Source: Geobacter sp. UBA698 (GTDB lineage Bacteria; Desulfobacterota; Desulfuromonadia; Geobacterales; Pseudopelobacteraceae). Taken from it: a stretch of 19,213 nt of DNA. Under the pieces are notes generated by a model. It made no database searches. It was not told the DNA's origin and saw nothing but the letters and a program-made list of their open reading frames with translations. Shown here piece by piece: positions 1-7,593 of this stretch (position 1 is the first letter of the stretch; every line of letters starts with the position of its first letter). Location of the stretch: contig DBMM01000128.1 of the NCBI GenBank assembly GCA_002298925.1, positions 1 through 19,213 of the forward strand. The letters run 5' to 3'. Both the position numbers and the translations under genes were made by a program.

Positions 1-21
1 AATTACCCCATTTTTTGCCGA

Positions 22-50
22 TTGCCCTACCCTATCATTTCAGTTACTAT
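22..50 (+). promoter_or_regulatory. possible promoter of the PPIase-SseB pair
   Basis: TTGCCC at 22-27 and TACTAT at 45-50 are separated by exactly 17 bases, a fair sigma-70 arrangement 34 bases before the ATG at 84. The match to consensus is only moderate and there is no other support. Confidence 0.3.
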
Positions 51-83
51 GCCGGACATTTTTACACTATCCAAGGAGCCCCC

Positions 84-359
84 ATGCCCGCTACCGCCCG
101 TCATATCCTCGTGGAGACAGAAGCCCTATGCCTGCAGCTCAAGACCGAGATTGAAGCCGGCGCCGATTTCGCCGAAATCGCCAAGCACAAATCCTCCTGC
201 CCTTCGCGCCTGCAGGGGGGCGATCTCGGTGCTTTCCGCCCCGGGCAGATGGTAAAGGAGTTCGATGAAGTCGTCTTCTCCGGCGAGTTAAACAAGGTGC
301 TCGGCCCGGTTAAAACCCAGTTCGGCTACCACCTGATCGAGGTGACCAACCGATGGTAG
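84..359 (+). CDS. parvulin-type peptidyl-prolyl cis-trans isomerase (PpiC-like)
   Basis: A 91-residue single-domain parvulin, which catalyses cis-trans isomerisation of peptidyl-proline bonds. The family pattern is visible: ARHILVET at residues 4-11, then the FAEIAKHKSSCPS segment, GGDLGAFRPGQMV, and a C-terminal FGYHLIEV. The size matches free-standing cytoplasmic PpiC of E. coli. No signal peptide is seen, so it should be cytoplasmic. The start at 84 follows AAGGAG at 73-78; an upstream in-frame ATG at 15 would add a non-family extension without a good ribosome site. Its stop overlaps the start of the next gene by seven bases, so the two are probably co-translated. Confidence 0.9.
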   Translation: MPATARHILVETEALCLQLKTEIEAGADFAEIAKHKSSCPSRLQGGDLGAFRPGQMVKEFDEVVFSGELNKVLGPVKTQFGYHLIEVTNRW

Positions 360-811
360 CGGCAGCGGAAACAGCTCGGGAGACGACCGACCTCGATCAG
401 GCGCTGAAGACACTGCGCCTGGATAAGGCCGATGCCAAACGTCAGTCGAAGTTTTACGACATCTTTCTCAATACGACCTTTTGCGTCCCTACCCTTGATC
501 AGCAGGAGCTCGATGAAGCATCGGCACCTGAGGAAGGGCAGGTACTCCCACTTGTCATCGAATCAGAAGGGAACGATTATCTGATGATTTTCAACACCGA
601 AGAGCGAATGAAGAACTGGGCAGCAGAGGATGTCAAATGGGTGGGAGTTCCGGGATACGTACTCGCCGCCACGACCATGCCGCCGCTCCACTGGGCGATG
701 AACGTCGGCACCGAATACTCGAAACAGTTTCTTCCCGATGAGATCGCCTGGCTCCGGGAGGTTGTGGAGCGCTGCAACCAAGCAGCAGCGCAGGAAGACT
801 CGAACCCATAA
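353..811 (+). CDS. SseB N-terminal-domain protein
   Basis: A 152-residue soluble protein. The central part, roughly residues 20-110 (L-x-tFCVPTLD, then VLPLVIES, DYLMIFNTEERMKNW and VPGYVLA), has the layout of the SseB N-terminal domain: a strand, a block reading a value, and an f-T-s-ee-l-w-like motif. The molecular role of this domain is not well defined. The start ATG overlaps the TAG of the PPIase gene and is preceded by GAGGTG at 339-344. The last residues (AAAQEDSNP) are probably disordered. The pair ends at the hairpin at 891-913. The family call is from pattern memory and is moderate. Confidence 0.65.
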   Translation: MVAAAETARETTDLDQALKTLRLDKADAKRQSKFYDIFLNTTFCVPTLDQQELDEASAPEEGQVLPLVIESEGNDYLMIFNTEERMKNWAAEDVKWVGVPGYVLAATTMPPLHWAMNVGTEYSKQFLPDEIAWLREVVERCNQAAAQEDSNP

Positions 812-890
812 GTGTCATCACAAAACTGCCGGCATGTCTCCTGGCAGGCAATGTGGCACGCTATCCATGGGAGAATGCAGGAGAAACAGC

Positions 891-916
891 AAAGGCGGCC
901 GGTTGGCCGCCTTTTT
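891..916. terminator. bidirectional terminator, hairpin repeat copy A
   Basis: Perfect 10-bp stem AAAGGCGGCC/GGCCGCCTTT with loop ggtt, followed by T's to 916. It lies between the convergent SseB gene (+) and HAD gene (-) and can serve both. The leader GCAGGAGAAACAGC (878-891) and trailer GCATGCTGTGCCCGGAAT (923-940) match other copies. TCCATGGG at 864-871 may be a remnant of the longer unit seen at 14477-14626 and 18435-18577. Confidence 0.85.
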
Positions 917-949
917 AATTGAGCATGCTGTGCCCGGAATCCTCCGTGG

Positions 950-1579
950 TCAGTCCAGCTTCAGCAGTGCCGGCAGCTCGTGGATACCCTCCAGCAGCCA
1001 GCGGGCGGGGCCGAAATCGCCCCCCCGGTTCATCTCTCCCGGGATCGCCGCGACAGTCAACCCGGCCCGGGCGGCGGAGATGACGCCCCGCTCCGAATCT
1101 TCGATAGCCAGGCAGCGGCCGGGGTGGAGCCCGGCACGGGCACAGGCGGTCAGATACGGCTCCGGATCGGGCTTTGAGGCACCGTAATCCTCACGGGTAA
1201 GAATAAAATCGAAATAACTGAGCAGCCCGCTGTCGCGGTGCATCTGCAGGAAATTCTCCCGCCGGCAACTGGTGACGATCGCCATCGGCAACCGGCCGTG
1301 GAACCGCTCCAGGGTATCCCGGACGCCGGGATACACCCGCGACTCCTCCCCCAGCAGCCGGAAGTAGATATCGTCACGCAGCCGGCGCAGCTGATCCCCA
1401 TCGCTGGCGCCGTCAGCGAGAGCGAGCACGCTCTCCCCCTGGCGCAAGGAAATCCGGCAGAACTCCTCAAGGGATAGCTCCACTCCCACCTGGGTCAGTG
1501 CCTCGGCATTGGCCTGATAATAGAGGTGCTCGGTCTCCATCAGCACCCCGTCGTTGTCCCAGAATATCCCGTCAAACAT
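950..1579 (-). CDS. HAD-superfamily hydrolase, beta-phosphoglucomutase-like subgroup
   Basis: A 209-residue HAD phosphatase or phosphomutase. Motif I is WDNDGV with the nucleophile Asp8 and acid/base Asp10. A helical cap follows (about 16-80), motif II is AIVTS near 100-104, motif III lysine lies in GASKPDPE, and motif IV is IEDSERG. This layout fits small-molecule sugar-phosphate phosphatases or beta-phosphoglucomutase-like proteins; the substrate cannot be read from the sequence. The start is preceded by GAGGT, spaced somewhat long. The membrane-protein gene ends 21 bases upstream on the same strand, so they are probably co-transcribed, finishing at hairpin copy A. Confidence 0.88.
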   Translation of the reverse strand: MFDGIFWDNDGVLMETEHLYYQANAEALTQVGVELSLEEFCRISLRQGESVLALADGASDGDQLRRLRDDIYFRLLGEESRVYPGVRDTLERFHGRLPMAIVTSCRRENFLQMHRDSGLLSYFDFILTREDYGASKPDPEPYLTACARAGLHPGRCLAIEDSERGVISAARAGLTVAAIPGEMNRGGDFGPARWLLEGIHELPALLKLD

Positions 1580-1600
1580 ATTTGTACTTACCTCGTTTTA

Positions 1601-2188
1601 TCACTGTATCCTGTCCCGGCATACGGCACCTACGCTCCACGAGCGAATGCGGCGAATCAGCAGCGGCACGAGGAACATCGCAGCCAGGACGATCAGCATG
1701 GTCGTGTCGGGATCGTGGATATACGTATTCAGGCGCAAGGTCGTGATCGCGATAAGGGCAAAATAGAGCATGTCGCCGGCAATGGCGAAAGCCCACCCGG
1801 CAACGAACCCGTGACCTGCGGCAAGGGCGGAGGCTCGTCCCGTCATGGGATCGACACCGAAGGCAATCATGATGAGCGACAACGGGCCGGCGCCGGTCCC
1901 GCCGAAATGCGACACGTTCCGCGCGGTGGCCTCTTTCAGAAGGGCTCCGACACGGGCCAGAAACGACACTTTCACAAACACCTGTGCGATCAGGAGCAGA
2001 ACCGGTTCGAAGACAACCGCCAGGAGGATATCGGACAGCAGATAGAGCAGAGCGGTGACGGGCCAGGCCACGCCTTTGGCCTGTGCGAGCATGACACCGG
2101 CAGGGATGCCGCCGCCGACGGGAATTACAAAGAGTTTCAGCACCGGGAGCATGCTCGCCAGTGCCGGCAACATAGAAGAATCAGCCAT
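1601..2188 (-). CDS. integral membrane protein, about five transmembrane segments
   Basis: A 195-residue hydrophobic protein not assigned to a family with confidence. Likely membrane segments lie near residues 12-34, 42-70, 98-115, 120-148 and 160-180. The N-terminal segment PVLKLFVIPVGGGIPAGVML is rich in glycine and proline, somewhat like small multidrug-export-type membrane proteins, but that likeness is weak. HFGGTGAGP at about 92-100 sits in a loop. The C-terminus is basic (RRIRSW). No strong Shine-Dalgarno site precedes the ATG, so the start is less certain. It sits between the DUF1992 gene (61 bases upstream) and the HAD gene (21 bases downstream). Confidence 0.75.
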   Translation of the reverse strand: MADSSMLPALASMLPVLKLFVIPVGGGIPAGVMLAQAKGVAWPVTALLYLLSDILLAVVFEPVLLLIAQVFVKVSFLARVGALLKEATARNVSHFGGTGAGPLSLIMIAFGVDPMTGRASALAAGHGFVAGWAFAIAGDMLYFALIAITTLRLNTYIHDPDTTMLIVLAAMFLVPLLIRRIRSWSVGAVCRDRIQ

Positions 2189-2249
2189 AAAATCCGGGTA
2201 CTCTGGGAGAAGGTTCGTGACTCAGGTAACGTCATCTTGCCACATTTTT

Positions 2250-2633
2250 TCACGGTACAGAAGCATCATTGAGTCGTGCGATGACTTTATCGCGGTATTC
2301 AGGGAACTCATCCAGGTCCAGCGGGCGCTTGCGCATCATGTTCAACTTGAGCAGCTTGAAGTCCAGCTGCCGCCGCAGGATGCGGCGCTGTTCGTCGTCT
2401 TCCAGCTGCCCCAGCATCTCCCGCAGGGAGACGATCTCCTTGCGCAGCTCCACCTCGGGCGGCACGAACCCGGCGTTCTTAAGGATCTTGTAGGCCATGC
2501 GCACCTCTTCCGGCACGCCGGACAGGTCCTCGTCCATGGCCAGCGGCTGGCCCGCGCCGGAGAGATTAGCAAATTCCCCCCGCGCCATGGCCTCGCGGAT
2601 CTTGCGTTCCGCTATAGTTGAAAGAATGTCCAT
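2250..2633 (-). CDS. DUF1992 (DnaJ-like subfamily C member 28-type) protein
   Basis: A 127-residue soluble protein with the features of the DUF1992 family, including E. coli YhdN: MDILSTIAERKIREAMARGE at the start, then the NLSGAGQPL block, PEEVRMAYKILKNAGFVPPE, and a charged helical second half with LKLNMMRKRPL. Its biochemical role is unknown. First gene of a likely three-gene run with the membrane and HAD proteins. Its 5' end is duplicated as non-coding fragments at 14477-14526 and 18435-18477, each linked to a hairpin repeat, as is the sequence upstream of this gene at 2681-2745. Confidence 0.88.
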   Translation of the reverse strand: MDILSTIAERKIREAMARGEFANLSGAGQPLAMDEDLSGVPEEVRMAYKILKNAGFVPPEVELRKEIVSLREMLGQLEDDEQRRILRRQLDFKLLKLNMMRKRPLDLDEFPEYRDKVIARLNDASVP

Positions 2634-2680
2634 AGTTCAATACCCCCCCCGGATAACCATTTTGGTTCAAATCAAAGCAA

Positions 2681-2745
2681 AATTTCAAGTGCAGAAACAA
2701 CTTGGCCGCTTTTTGAATTAAATGAACTGTCCCCGAAATTTCCCC
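2681..2745. repeat. decayed hairpin repeat copy B
   Basis: AATTTCAAGTGCAGAAACA at 2681-2699 matches the leader of other copies, and TTTTTGAATTAA then CTGTCCCCGAAATT match the trailer. Of the hairpin only the right part, TTGGCCGC, remains; the left arm is deleted. It lies between the divergent DUF1992 and lysine decarboxylase genes, where a working terminator would block transcription. Confidence 0.75.
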
Positions 2746-2805
2746 AATGCAACAAACTTCCAGAGAGATGTTGCGCCGCACCGGTCGATAATGTTACATA
2801 GAAAC

Positions 2806-2826
2806 GGTAACCCTCTTCACGTTACC
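2806..2826. promoter_or_regulatory. inverted repeat upstream of the LysA-type gene
   Basis: GGTAAC (2806-2811) and GTTACC (2821-2826) form a perfect 6-bp inverted repeat with a 9-base loop, 52 bases before the start codon. It could be an operator or a leader hairpin. No lysine riboswitch core was recognised. Confidence 0.35.
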
Positions 2827-2877
2827 CCGAAGGAATCGGGTAATGCGGGCTCATATCAAATTTGTGAGGTTGATAGA

Positions 2878-4197
2878 ATGACAATGAAACACTTTGGTCC
2901 GACCAAACTGGACGCAACGCTTGTCCCGAAAATAGCCCAACAGTGGGGAACACCGGTCTATCTGCATGACCAGGAATACATAGAAAACAGTTGTGAACAG
3001 TTGCTGAACATGCCGAATGCGTTCGGTCTGCATGTACGCTACGCCATGAAAGCCAACTCGGATCGCACCGTACTGCGTGTCGTCACCAATAAAGGACTGG
3101 ATCTGGATTGCTCGTCGCTGGATGAAGCGGCCCGTGCTTATGCCGCTGGTATTCCCTATGCCCGGATGATGCTGACGACCCAGGAGGTTGCCTCCGGTGA
3201 GGAGCGCGCCGAACTGGAGCAGATGATCAAAGCAGGCCTCAAGTACAACGTCTGCTCAATGACCCAATTTCGACTGATTGCCGACTTTGCCAAAGCCAAC
3301 AAGATCGACCTGTCCATTAGGGTTCATCCGGGTGCCGCCGGCGGCGGTGAAAGCGCCACCCGTGACACCGGCAGCGAATACTCCTGCTTCGGCGTACACT
3401 TAAACGATGTCCCCACGGTAAAAGCCATGGCCGACGAGCTGGGACTGCGCTTTACCCAGGTGCATGTCCACATCGGTTCCGGGGGCGACCCGGAAAAATG
3501 GCGCCAGAACATCGACCGTGAACTGGGCTTTGTGAAGAGCTATTTCCCGGATGCCACCACCGTCAGCTTCGGCGGCGGGCTCAAGGTCGCCCGCATGCCG
3601 GGTGAAAAACAGGCCGACATCGCCTCGCTGGGCGCCTATGCCAAGCAGCGGATCGAGGAGTTCAAGGCGGCCACCGGACGCGAGCTGCAGATGGAGATCG
3701 AGCCGGGCACCTTCGTGGTGGCCAACTCGGGCCATATCATCACCAAGATCATCGACAAGAAGCTGACCAACGAGCTGAACTTCCTGATCGTCGACGGCGG
3801 TATGGAGCTGCTGACCCGCCCGCTCTTGTACGGCTCCGAGCATCCCATCGCCATCATACGTCAGGACGGCACGCTGCTCTCCAGCGAGTATAACCAGACG
3901 CCGACGTCCGGGCTGAAATCCTTCGGGATCGTCGGGCGCTGCTGCGAAAGCGGCGACTCGGTGCGCCTGGACAACGATGGCAACATCGTGCCGGTGCTGA
4001 TTGCCGAACCGGAAATCGGTGACTATGTGGTCATCGGCGGCACGGGAGCCTATTCCGAGAGCATGTCGCCGGAAAACTACAACTCGCACCGCAAGCCGGG
4101 CGCGGTCATGAAGACCCGCAATGGCGAGCTGGTGCAGATCAGGAAGAAGCAGGTGCGTGAGCAGATTTACCAGAATGAGCTGGATGTGAAACTGTAA
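2878..4197 (+). CDS. lysA: diaminopimelate decarboxylase-family PLP enzyme (LysA-type)
   Basis: A 439-residue fold-type III PLP decarboxylase. Diaminopimelate decarboxylase converts meso-DAP to L-lysine in the cytoplasm. Visible motifs: YAMKAN with the Schiff-base Lys58, HIGSG at 198-202, FGGGL at 231-235, EPGTF at 275-279, the catalytic CESGD at 356-360, and GAYSESM at 390-396 followed by YNS. The start at 2878 follows GTGAGG; a longer frame from 2722 runs through repeat copy B and is unlikely. It is monocistronic and ends at a strong hairpin. The protein is somewhat longer than common LysA and may be a second paralogue; a related amino-acid decarboxylase activity cannot be excluded. Confidence 0.82.
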   Translation: MTMKHFGPTKLDATLVPKIAQQWGTPVYLHDQEYIENSCEQLLNMPNAFGLHVRYAMKANSDRTVLRVVTNKGLDLDCSSLDEAARAYAAGIPYARMMLTTQEVASGEERAELEQMIKAGLKYNVCSMTQFRLIADFAKANKIDLSIRVHPGAAGGGESATRDTGSEYSCFGVHLNDVPTVKAMADELGLRFTQVHVHIGSGGDPEKWRQNIDRELGFVKSYFPDATTVSFGGGLKVARMPGEKQADIASLGAYAKQRIEEFKAATGRELQMEIEPGTFVVANSGHIITKIIDKKLTNELNFLIVDGGMELLTRPLLYGSEHPIAIIRQDGTLLSSEYNQTPTSGLKSFGIVGRCCESGDSVRLDNDGNIVPVLIAEPEIGDYVVIGGTGAYSESMSPENYNSHRKPGAVMKTRNGELVQIRKKQVREQIYQNELDVKL

Positions 4198-4220
4198 CTG
4201 ATCAAAGTACACTCTGATCA

Positions 4221-4246
4221 AAAAGGCGGCCAATCGGCCGCCTTTT
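4221..4246. terminator. bidirectional terminator, hairpin repeat copy C
   Basis: AAAAGGCGGCC and GGCCGCCTTTT form a perfect 11-bp stem with loop aatc, between the convergent lysA and toxin genes. The A-run and T-run allow termination on both strands. The leader and trailer of the repeat are not clearly conserved in this copy. Confidence 0.87.
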
Positions 4247-4262
4247 GTCGTTTCGTATATGA

Positions 4263-4544
4263 CTAACGGCACGCCTCGTCATGACTGCCGATGTCAAGCA
4301 GGATGATCTCATGCTCGCTGATCAGCAGAGTCAGAGTAATGCGATAGGAATAGGTCAGTCTGACGGCATGGCATCCAGAAAGCTTGCCGGTGAGTTGATG
4401 AAGTCCGAGGCCCGGCTGAAACGGGTCCTGCTGCAGAGCGCTGACAGTCGCAGCGAAGCGGGGTTTGAGATCAGGGTGCTTCCTGAAGAACCTGCCTGCC
4501 TGCCGGAGAAACTTTTCCGAAGTGACAACGCTGAACACGCTCAC
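4263..4544 (-). CDS. type II toxin, RelE/ParE superfamily (YafQ-like)
   Basis: A 93-residue basic protein with the pattern of YafQ/RelE-type mRNA interferases: an N-terminal strand and helix (VTSEKFLRQAGRFFRKHPDL), the central GLHQLTGKLSGCHAVRL with YSYRITL, and a C-terminal IILLDIGSHDEAC in which the histidine is at the position usually catalytic. Members cleave mRNA on the ribosome or inhibit gyrase; which applies here cannot be told. Its ATG overlaps the TGA of the antitoxin gene in an ATGA arrangement at 4541-4544, so translation is coupled, and the pair ends at hairpin copy C. Confidence 0.85.
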   Translation of the reverse strand: MSVFSVVTSEKFLRQAGRFFRKHPDLKPRFAATVSALQQDPFQPGLGLHQLTGKLSGCHAVRLTYSYRITLTLLISEHEIILLDIGSHDEACR

Positions 4545-4810
4545 TCTCCGTCAAGGTCGAGCGCCTGCAGCAGTTCATCAGCAGAGGCAAATCTTCGTAC
4601 CCGGCCCGCCTTCACATCCTCAAGTGCTGCCTTCACCCGGGCCACGTACGCCTCCTCCGCCTCGGCCACCAGTTCCTGGTAACGCGCCTCGGTCAGCACC
4701 ACGTACTCGGGCCGGTTGTTGCGGATGACATGCACGTCGCCCTGTGCGATCAACCCGTCAACCGCTGCAATACCGCGTCTTTTCAGTTCCTGAGCAGGGA
4801 TAGTATTCAT
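4541..4810 (-). CDS. type II antitoxin, Phd/YefM-like
   Basis: An 89-residue antitoxin. The N-terminal half (IPAQELKRRGIAAVDGLI, then VHVIRNNRPEYVVLTEARYQEL) resembles the Phd/YefM DNA-binding domain, and the acidic C-terminal half (residues 50-89) should wrap the toxin. Such proteins neutralise the cognate toxin and repress their own promoter. AAGGAG lies seven bases before the ATG. Two copies of a TTAAGTACT motif upstream are a good operator candidate. The antitoxin-first order is the usual one for this type. Confidence 0.87.
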   Translation of the reverse strand: MNTIPAQELKRRGIAAVDGLIAQGDVHVIRNNRPEYVVLTEARYQELVAEAEEAYVARVKAALEDVKAGRVRRFASADELLQALDLDGE

Positions 4811-4844
4811 TTAAGTACTCCTTTAGGTATCCGTTTAAGTACTT
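4811..4844 (-). promoter_or_regulatory. repeated palindromic operator of the toxin-antitoxin operon
   Basis: TTAAGTACTC at 4811-4820 and TTTAAGTACTT at 4834-4844 share an AAGTACTT core, a perfect palindrome in the second copy. The copies are 24 bases apart, about two helical turns. The first overlaps the ribosome site of the antitoxin gene. This is the usual geometry for autorepression by an antitoxin-toxin complex; binding itself is inferred. Confidence 0.6.
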
Positions 4845-4887
4845 GATAGTGTGTCACAGCTGCTGGTGGGCGGCAAGAGAATTCTTT

Positions 4888-4932
4888 GCAGAAACAGCAG
4901 AGGCCACGGGGTATTCATCCCTTGGCCTCTGC
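4888..4932. repeat. hairpin with repeat leader, copy D (divergent)
   Basis: GCAGAAACAGC (4888-4898) matches the leader of the dispersed repeat. It runs into a 10-bp stem GCAGAGGCCA (4897-4906) / TGGCCTCTGC (4923-4932), with a CGGGG-CCC extension inside. It lies downstream of the pirin operon. The T-run is poor, so terminator strength is uncertain. Confidence 0.6.
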
Positions 4933-5037
4933 AGAGTTCATATATTGCACAGCGCATTATTCAAGCGTTTGGTCACAAGAGCGCCTTGAATTTTCAATCA
5001 ATTATAGCCAGAAGCTATGCCTGCCAGGCTGCAGCCG

Positions 5038-5736
5038 TCAGGACAAATCGAACAATAACACCTCTGCCGGGATGTCAGCGGAAACAGTCAACCGCTCTTC
5101 CCGACTGACGGCGAGCCCGTCACCATGCGACATTTTATGTCCGTTCACCACAACCTGGCCACGTAACACCTGCAGCCAGACATGGCGCTTCTGCGGAATG
5201 ACATGTACGATCTCTTCCCCTGCCTCAAGGAGAGCCGCGTAAAGGTTGACATCCTGATGGATGGTAACTGAGTTGTCCCGGCCATCCGCTGATGCGATCA
5301 GCCGCCATTTCCCCCGTTTTTCCTCATCAGTATAGAATTTCTGTTCGTAGCCCGGTTTCACTCCATCCCTGACCGGCAGTATCCAGATCTGAAGGAAGTG
5401 CACCATTTCCGACCTGGAGTGATTGAACTCGCTATGGGTTATGCCGGTTCCGGCACTCATGCGCTGCACTTCGCCCGGGACAATAACCGATCCGTTGCCC
5501 ATGCTATCCTTGTGCTCCAGTGCCCCTTCCAGGACATACGTGATGATTTCCATGTCGCGATGCGGGTGGGTCGGGAATCCCTCACCCGGCTGAACCCGGT
5601 CCTCGTTGATGACCCGCAGGTTCCTGAACCCCATGTGTTCAGGGTCGTAATAATCGGCAAAAGAAAACGTGTGATAGGTATTCAGCCAGCCATGATCGGC
5701 ATGTCCGCGTTGATCTGCTTTTCGTATGGTGAACAT
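5038..5736 (-). CDS. pirin-family bicupin (YhhW-like)
   Basis: A 232-residue pirin. The metal ligands expected from the family are all present: His57 and His59 in FPTHPHRDME, His101 and Glu103 in GITHSEF. The N-terminal domain also has HTFSFADYYDPEHMGFRNLRVINED, typical of YhhW-type proteins, some of which oxidise quercetin. The C-terminal cupin (about 125-232) lacks an evident metal site, as usual. The start at 5736 is preferred because AAGGAG sits seven bases before it; the in-frame ATG at 5742 would be one base from that site. Last gene of the four-gene operon, 25 bases after the amidohydrolase. Physiological substrate unknown. Confidence 0.92.
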   Translation of the reverse strand: MFTIRKADQRGHADHGWLNTYHTFSFADYYDPEHMGFRNLRVINEDRVQPGEGFPTHPHRDMEIITYVLEGALEHKDSMGNGSVIVPGEVQRMSAGTGITHSEFNHSRSEMVHFLQIWILPVRDGVKPGYEQKFYTDEEKRGKWRLIASADGRDNSVTIHQDVNLYAALLEAGEEIVHVIPQKRHVWLQVLRGQVVVNGHKMSHGDGLAVSREERLTVSADIPAEVLLFDLS

Positions 5737-5761
5737 TGTCATTCTCCTTGAGGCGATCCGC

Positions 5762-7588
5762 TCAAAAGGCAAAGCAGGTGCAGCCGATCCCCCAGCTGCC
5801 ATGTTCCCCGATTACCGTATGGGTATGCTGATGCAGGGGATTGCCGCATGAACTGCCCTGGCTGGCCATGCTACCTGCAGCAGCAGGTGCATGCCGGTAC
5901 GCGCCACCATACACCCCGGTCGGCGCCCAGTCAGGCGACACCGGCGGCAGCGGTGGGGCCAGGCTGGCAAAGTCACCACTGCCATGGACGATCTTCCCGT
6001 CCATGAGCGTCAGCAGCGACTCGATCCCCTTGATCTCGTCCTCCGGCACCGTGAAGTAATCGGCGGAGAGTACCGCCAGATCGGCCGACTGCCCTGCGGT
6101 GATCCGCCCTTTCCTGCCGTCATCGCCAGAGAACCAGGAGCTCCCCTCGGTGTAGAGGCGCAGAGCCGTGTTACGGCAGAGACGATTCTTTTCATCGTAG
6201 AGCGCCAGCCCGCCCACCGTCCTGCCGCTCACCAGCCAGTAGAGCGATACCCAGGGGTTGTAGCTCGAGACCCTGGTTGCGTCGGTACCGGCCCCGACCG
6301 GAATCCCCAGGTTCAACATGCGGGAGATCGGCGGTGTCCGCTGTGCCGCTTCGGCGCCGTAACGATTCACGAAGTATTCACCCTGGAAAGCCATGCGGTC
6401 CTGAATGGCGATGCCGCCCCCCAGATTGCGTACCCGCTCCATGCTCTGCTCCGAGATGGTCTCGGCATGGTCGAAGAACCAGCGCAACCCGTTGAAAGGG
6501 AGTTCCCGGTCTACTTCCTCGAACACGTTCAAAAAGCGGCTGATCGATTCATCGTAGGTGGCATGCAGCCTAAACGGCCAGCGGTTGGCGACCAGCAGCC
6601 CGATCACCTTCTTCAACTCGGCCTCCAGCACCGGCTGCAGATCAGGCCTCGGTTCCAGGAAGTCCTCGAAATCGGCCGCCGAGAAGACCAGCATCTCACC
6701 GGCGCCGTTCATCCGGTAGAGGTCGTTTCCCTGTCCGGGGGAGACGATTTTGGCCCAGCCGGCAAAGTCGTCGTACTCCTCTTTGGGGCGCTGGGTGAAG
6801 AGGTTGTAGGCGATGCGCAGGGTCAGTTGATTCTGTTCAACCAGATGTTCGATAACCCGGTAGTCATCCGGGTAGTTCTGGAAGCCGCCGCCGGCATCGA
6901 TGGCGCTGGTGATCCCCAGCCGGTTCAGCTCCCGCATGAAGTGGCGGGTCGAGTTGACCTGATCGTCGAAGCCAAGTTTCGGCCCCTTGGCCAGACTGGA
7001 ATAGAGGATCAGGGCATTGGGCTTGGCGATCAGCAGCCCGGTGGGGTTGCCGTGCCGGTCGCGCTCGATCAGGCCGCCGGGCGGGTCGGGCGTCTCCCGC
7101 GTATAGCCCATGGCATTCAGCCCGGCCCGGTTGACCAGGGCCCGGTCGTAGAGATGCAGCACGAAGACCGGGGTGTCCGGCGAAGCGGCGTTGATCTCCT
7201 CCAGGGTCGGCATGCGCCGCTCCGCAAACTGGAATTCGGTCCAGCCACCCACAACCCGCACCCATTGGGGGGCCGGGGTGCGCAGCGCCTGTTCCTTGAG
7301 CATCCGCAGGGCGATGGCCAGTGACGGCACGCCGTCCCAGCGCAATTCCATATTGTAGTTAAGTCCGCCGCGGATGACATGAATATGGGAATCGTTCAGA
7401 CCGGGAATCACGGTGTACCCCTTCAGGTTGATGATCTTGGTCGTTGCGCCGGCCAGTTTCAGGACGGAGCGCTCATCGCCCGTCTCCAGGATGCGACCTT
7501 CAGCGATGGCCACCGCGGACACCTCCGGCAGCAGCGGGTCGAGGGTAGCTATTCTAGCGTTATGTAATATAAGTTCAGCTGTATTCAT
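5762..7588 (-). CDS. YtcJ-like amidohydrolase (amidohydrolase family 3)
   Basis: A 608-residue metal-dependent amidohydrolase. After an N-terminal strand-rich domain with ARIATLD and GRILETGD come NLKGYTVIPGLNDSHIHV, with His68 and His70 as metal ligands, then the barrel including FDHAETIS and GAGTDATRVSSYNPW near the end. The latter carries the conserved aspartate. Members hydrolyse amide or cyclic imide bonds; the substrate is unknown. The start at 7588 follows GGGAGGT at seven bases. The C-terminal tail (about 560-608) is unusual, rich in His and Cys, with LHQHTHTVIGEHG and a final GCTCFAF. It follows the ABM gene by five bases. No signal peptide. Confidence 0.9.
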   Translation of the reverse strand: MNTAELILHNARIATLDPLLPEVSAVAIAEGRILETGDERSVLKLAGATTKIINLKGYTVIPGLNDSHIHVIRGGLNYNMELRWDGVPSLAIALRMLKEQALRTPAPQWVRVVGGWTEFQFAERRMPTLEEINAASPDTPVFVLHLYDRALVNRAGLNAMGYTRETPDPPGGLIERDRHGNPTGLLIAKPNALILYSSLAKGPKLGFDDQVNSTRHFMRELNRLGITSAIDAGGGFQNYPDDYRVIEHLVEQNQLTLRIAYNLFTQRPKEEYDDFAGWAKIVSPGQGNDLYRMNGAGEMLVFSAADFEDFLEPRPDLQPVLEAELKKVIGLLVANRWPFRLHATYDESISRFLNVFEEVDRELPFNGLRWFFDHAETISEQSMERVRNLGGGIAIQDRMAFQGEYFVNRYGAEAAQRTPPISRMLNLGIPVGAGTDATRVSSYNPWVSLYWLVSGRTVGGLALYDEKNRLCRNTALRLYTEGSSWFSGDDGRKGRITAGQSADLAVLSADYFTVPEDEIKGIESLLTLMDGKIVHGSGDFASLAPPLPPVSPDWAPTGVYGGAYRHAPAAAGSMASQGSSCGNPLHQHTHTVIGEHGSWGIGCTCFAF

Positions 7589-7593
7589 TTTGA

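Noticed and set aside
1526..2272. Open frame on the plus strand across the HAD and membrane genes
   Set aside because: Low-complexity His/Gln/Arg-rich translation typical of antisense reading; spans two real genes and their gap.
3400..4272. Long open frame on the minus strand opposite the LysA-type gene
   Set aside because: It is antisense to a gene with all expected PLP motifs, its translation is low-complexity and it runs through the terminator hairpin.
5891..7324. 477-codon open frame on the plus strand opposite the amidohydrolase
   Set aside because: A shadow of GC-rich codon use on the opposite strand; no motif and no ribosome site, while the minus strand encodes a clear amidohydrolase.
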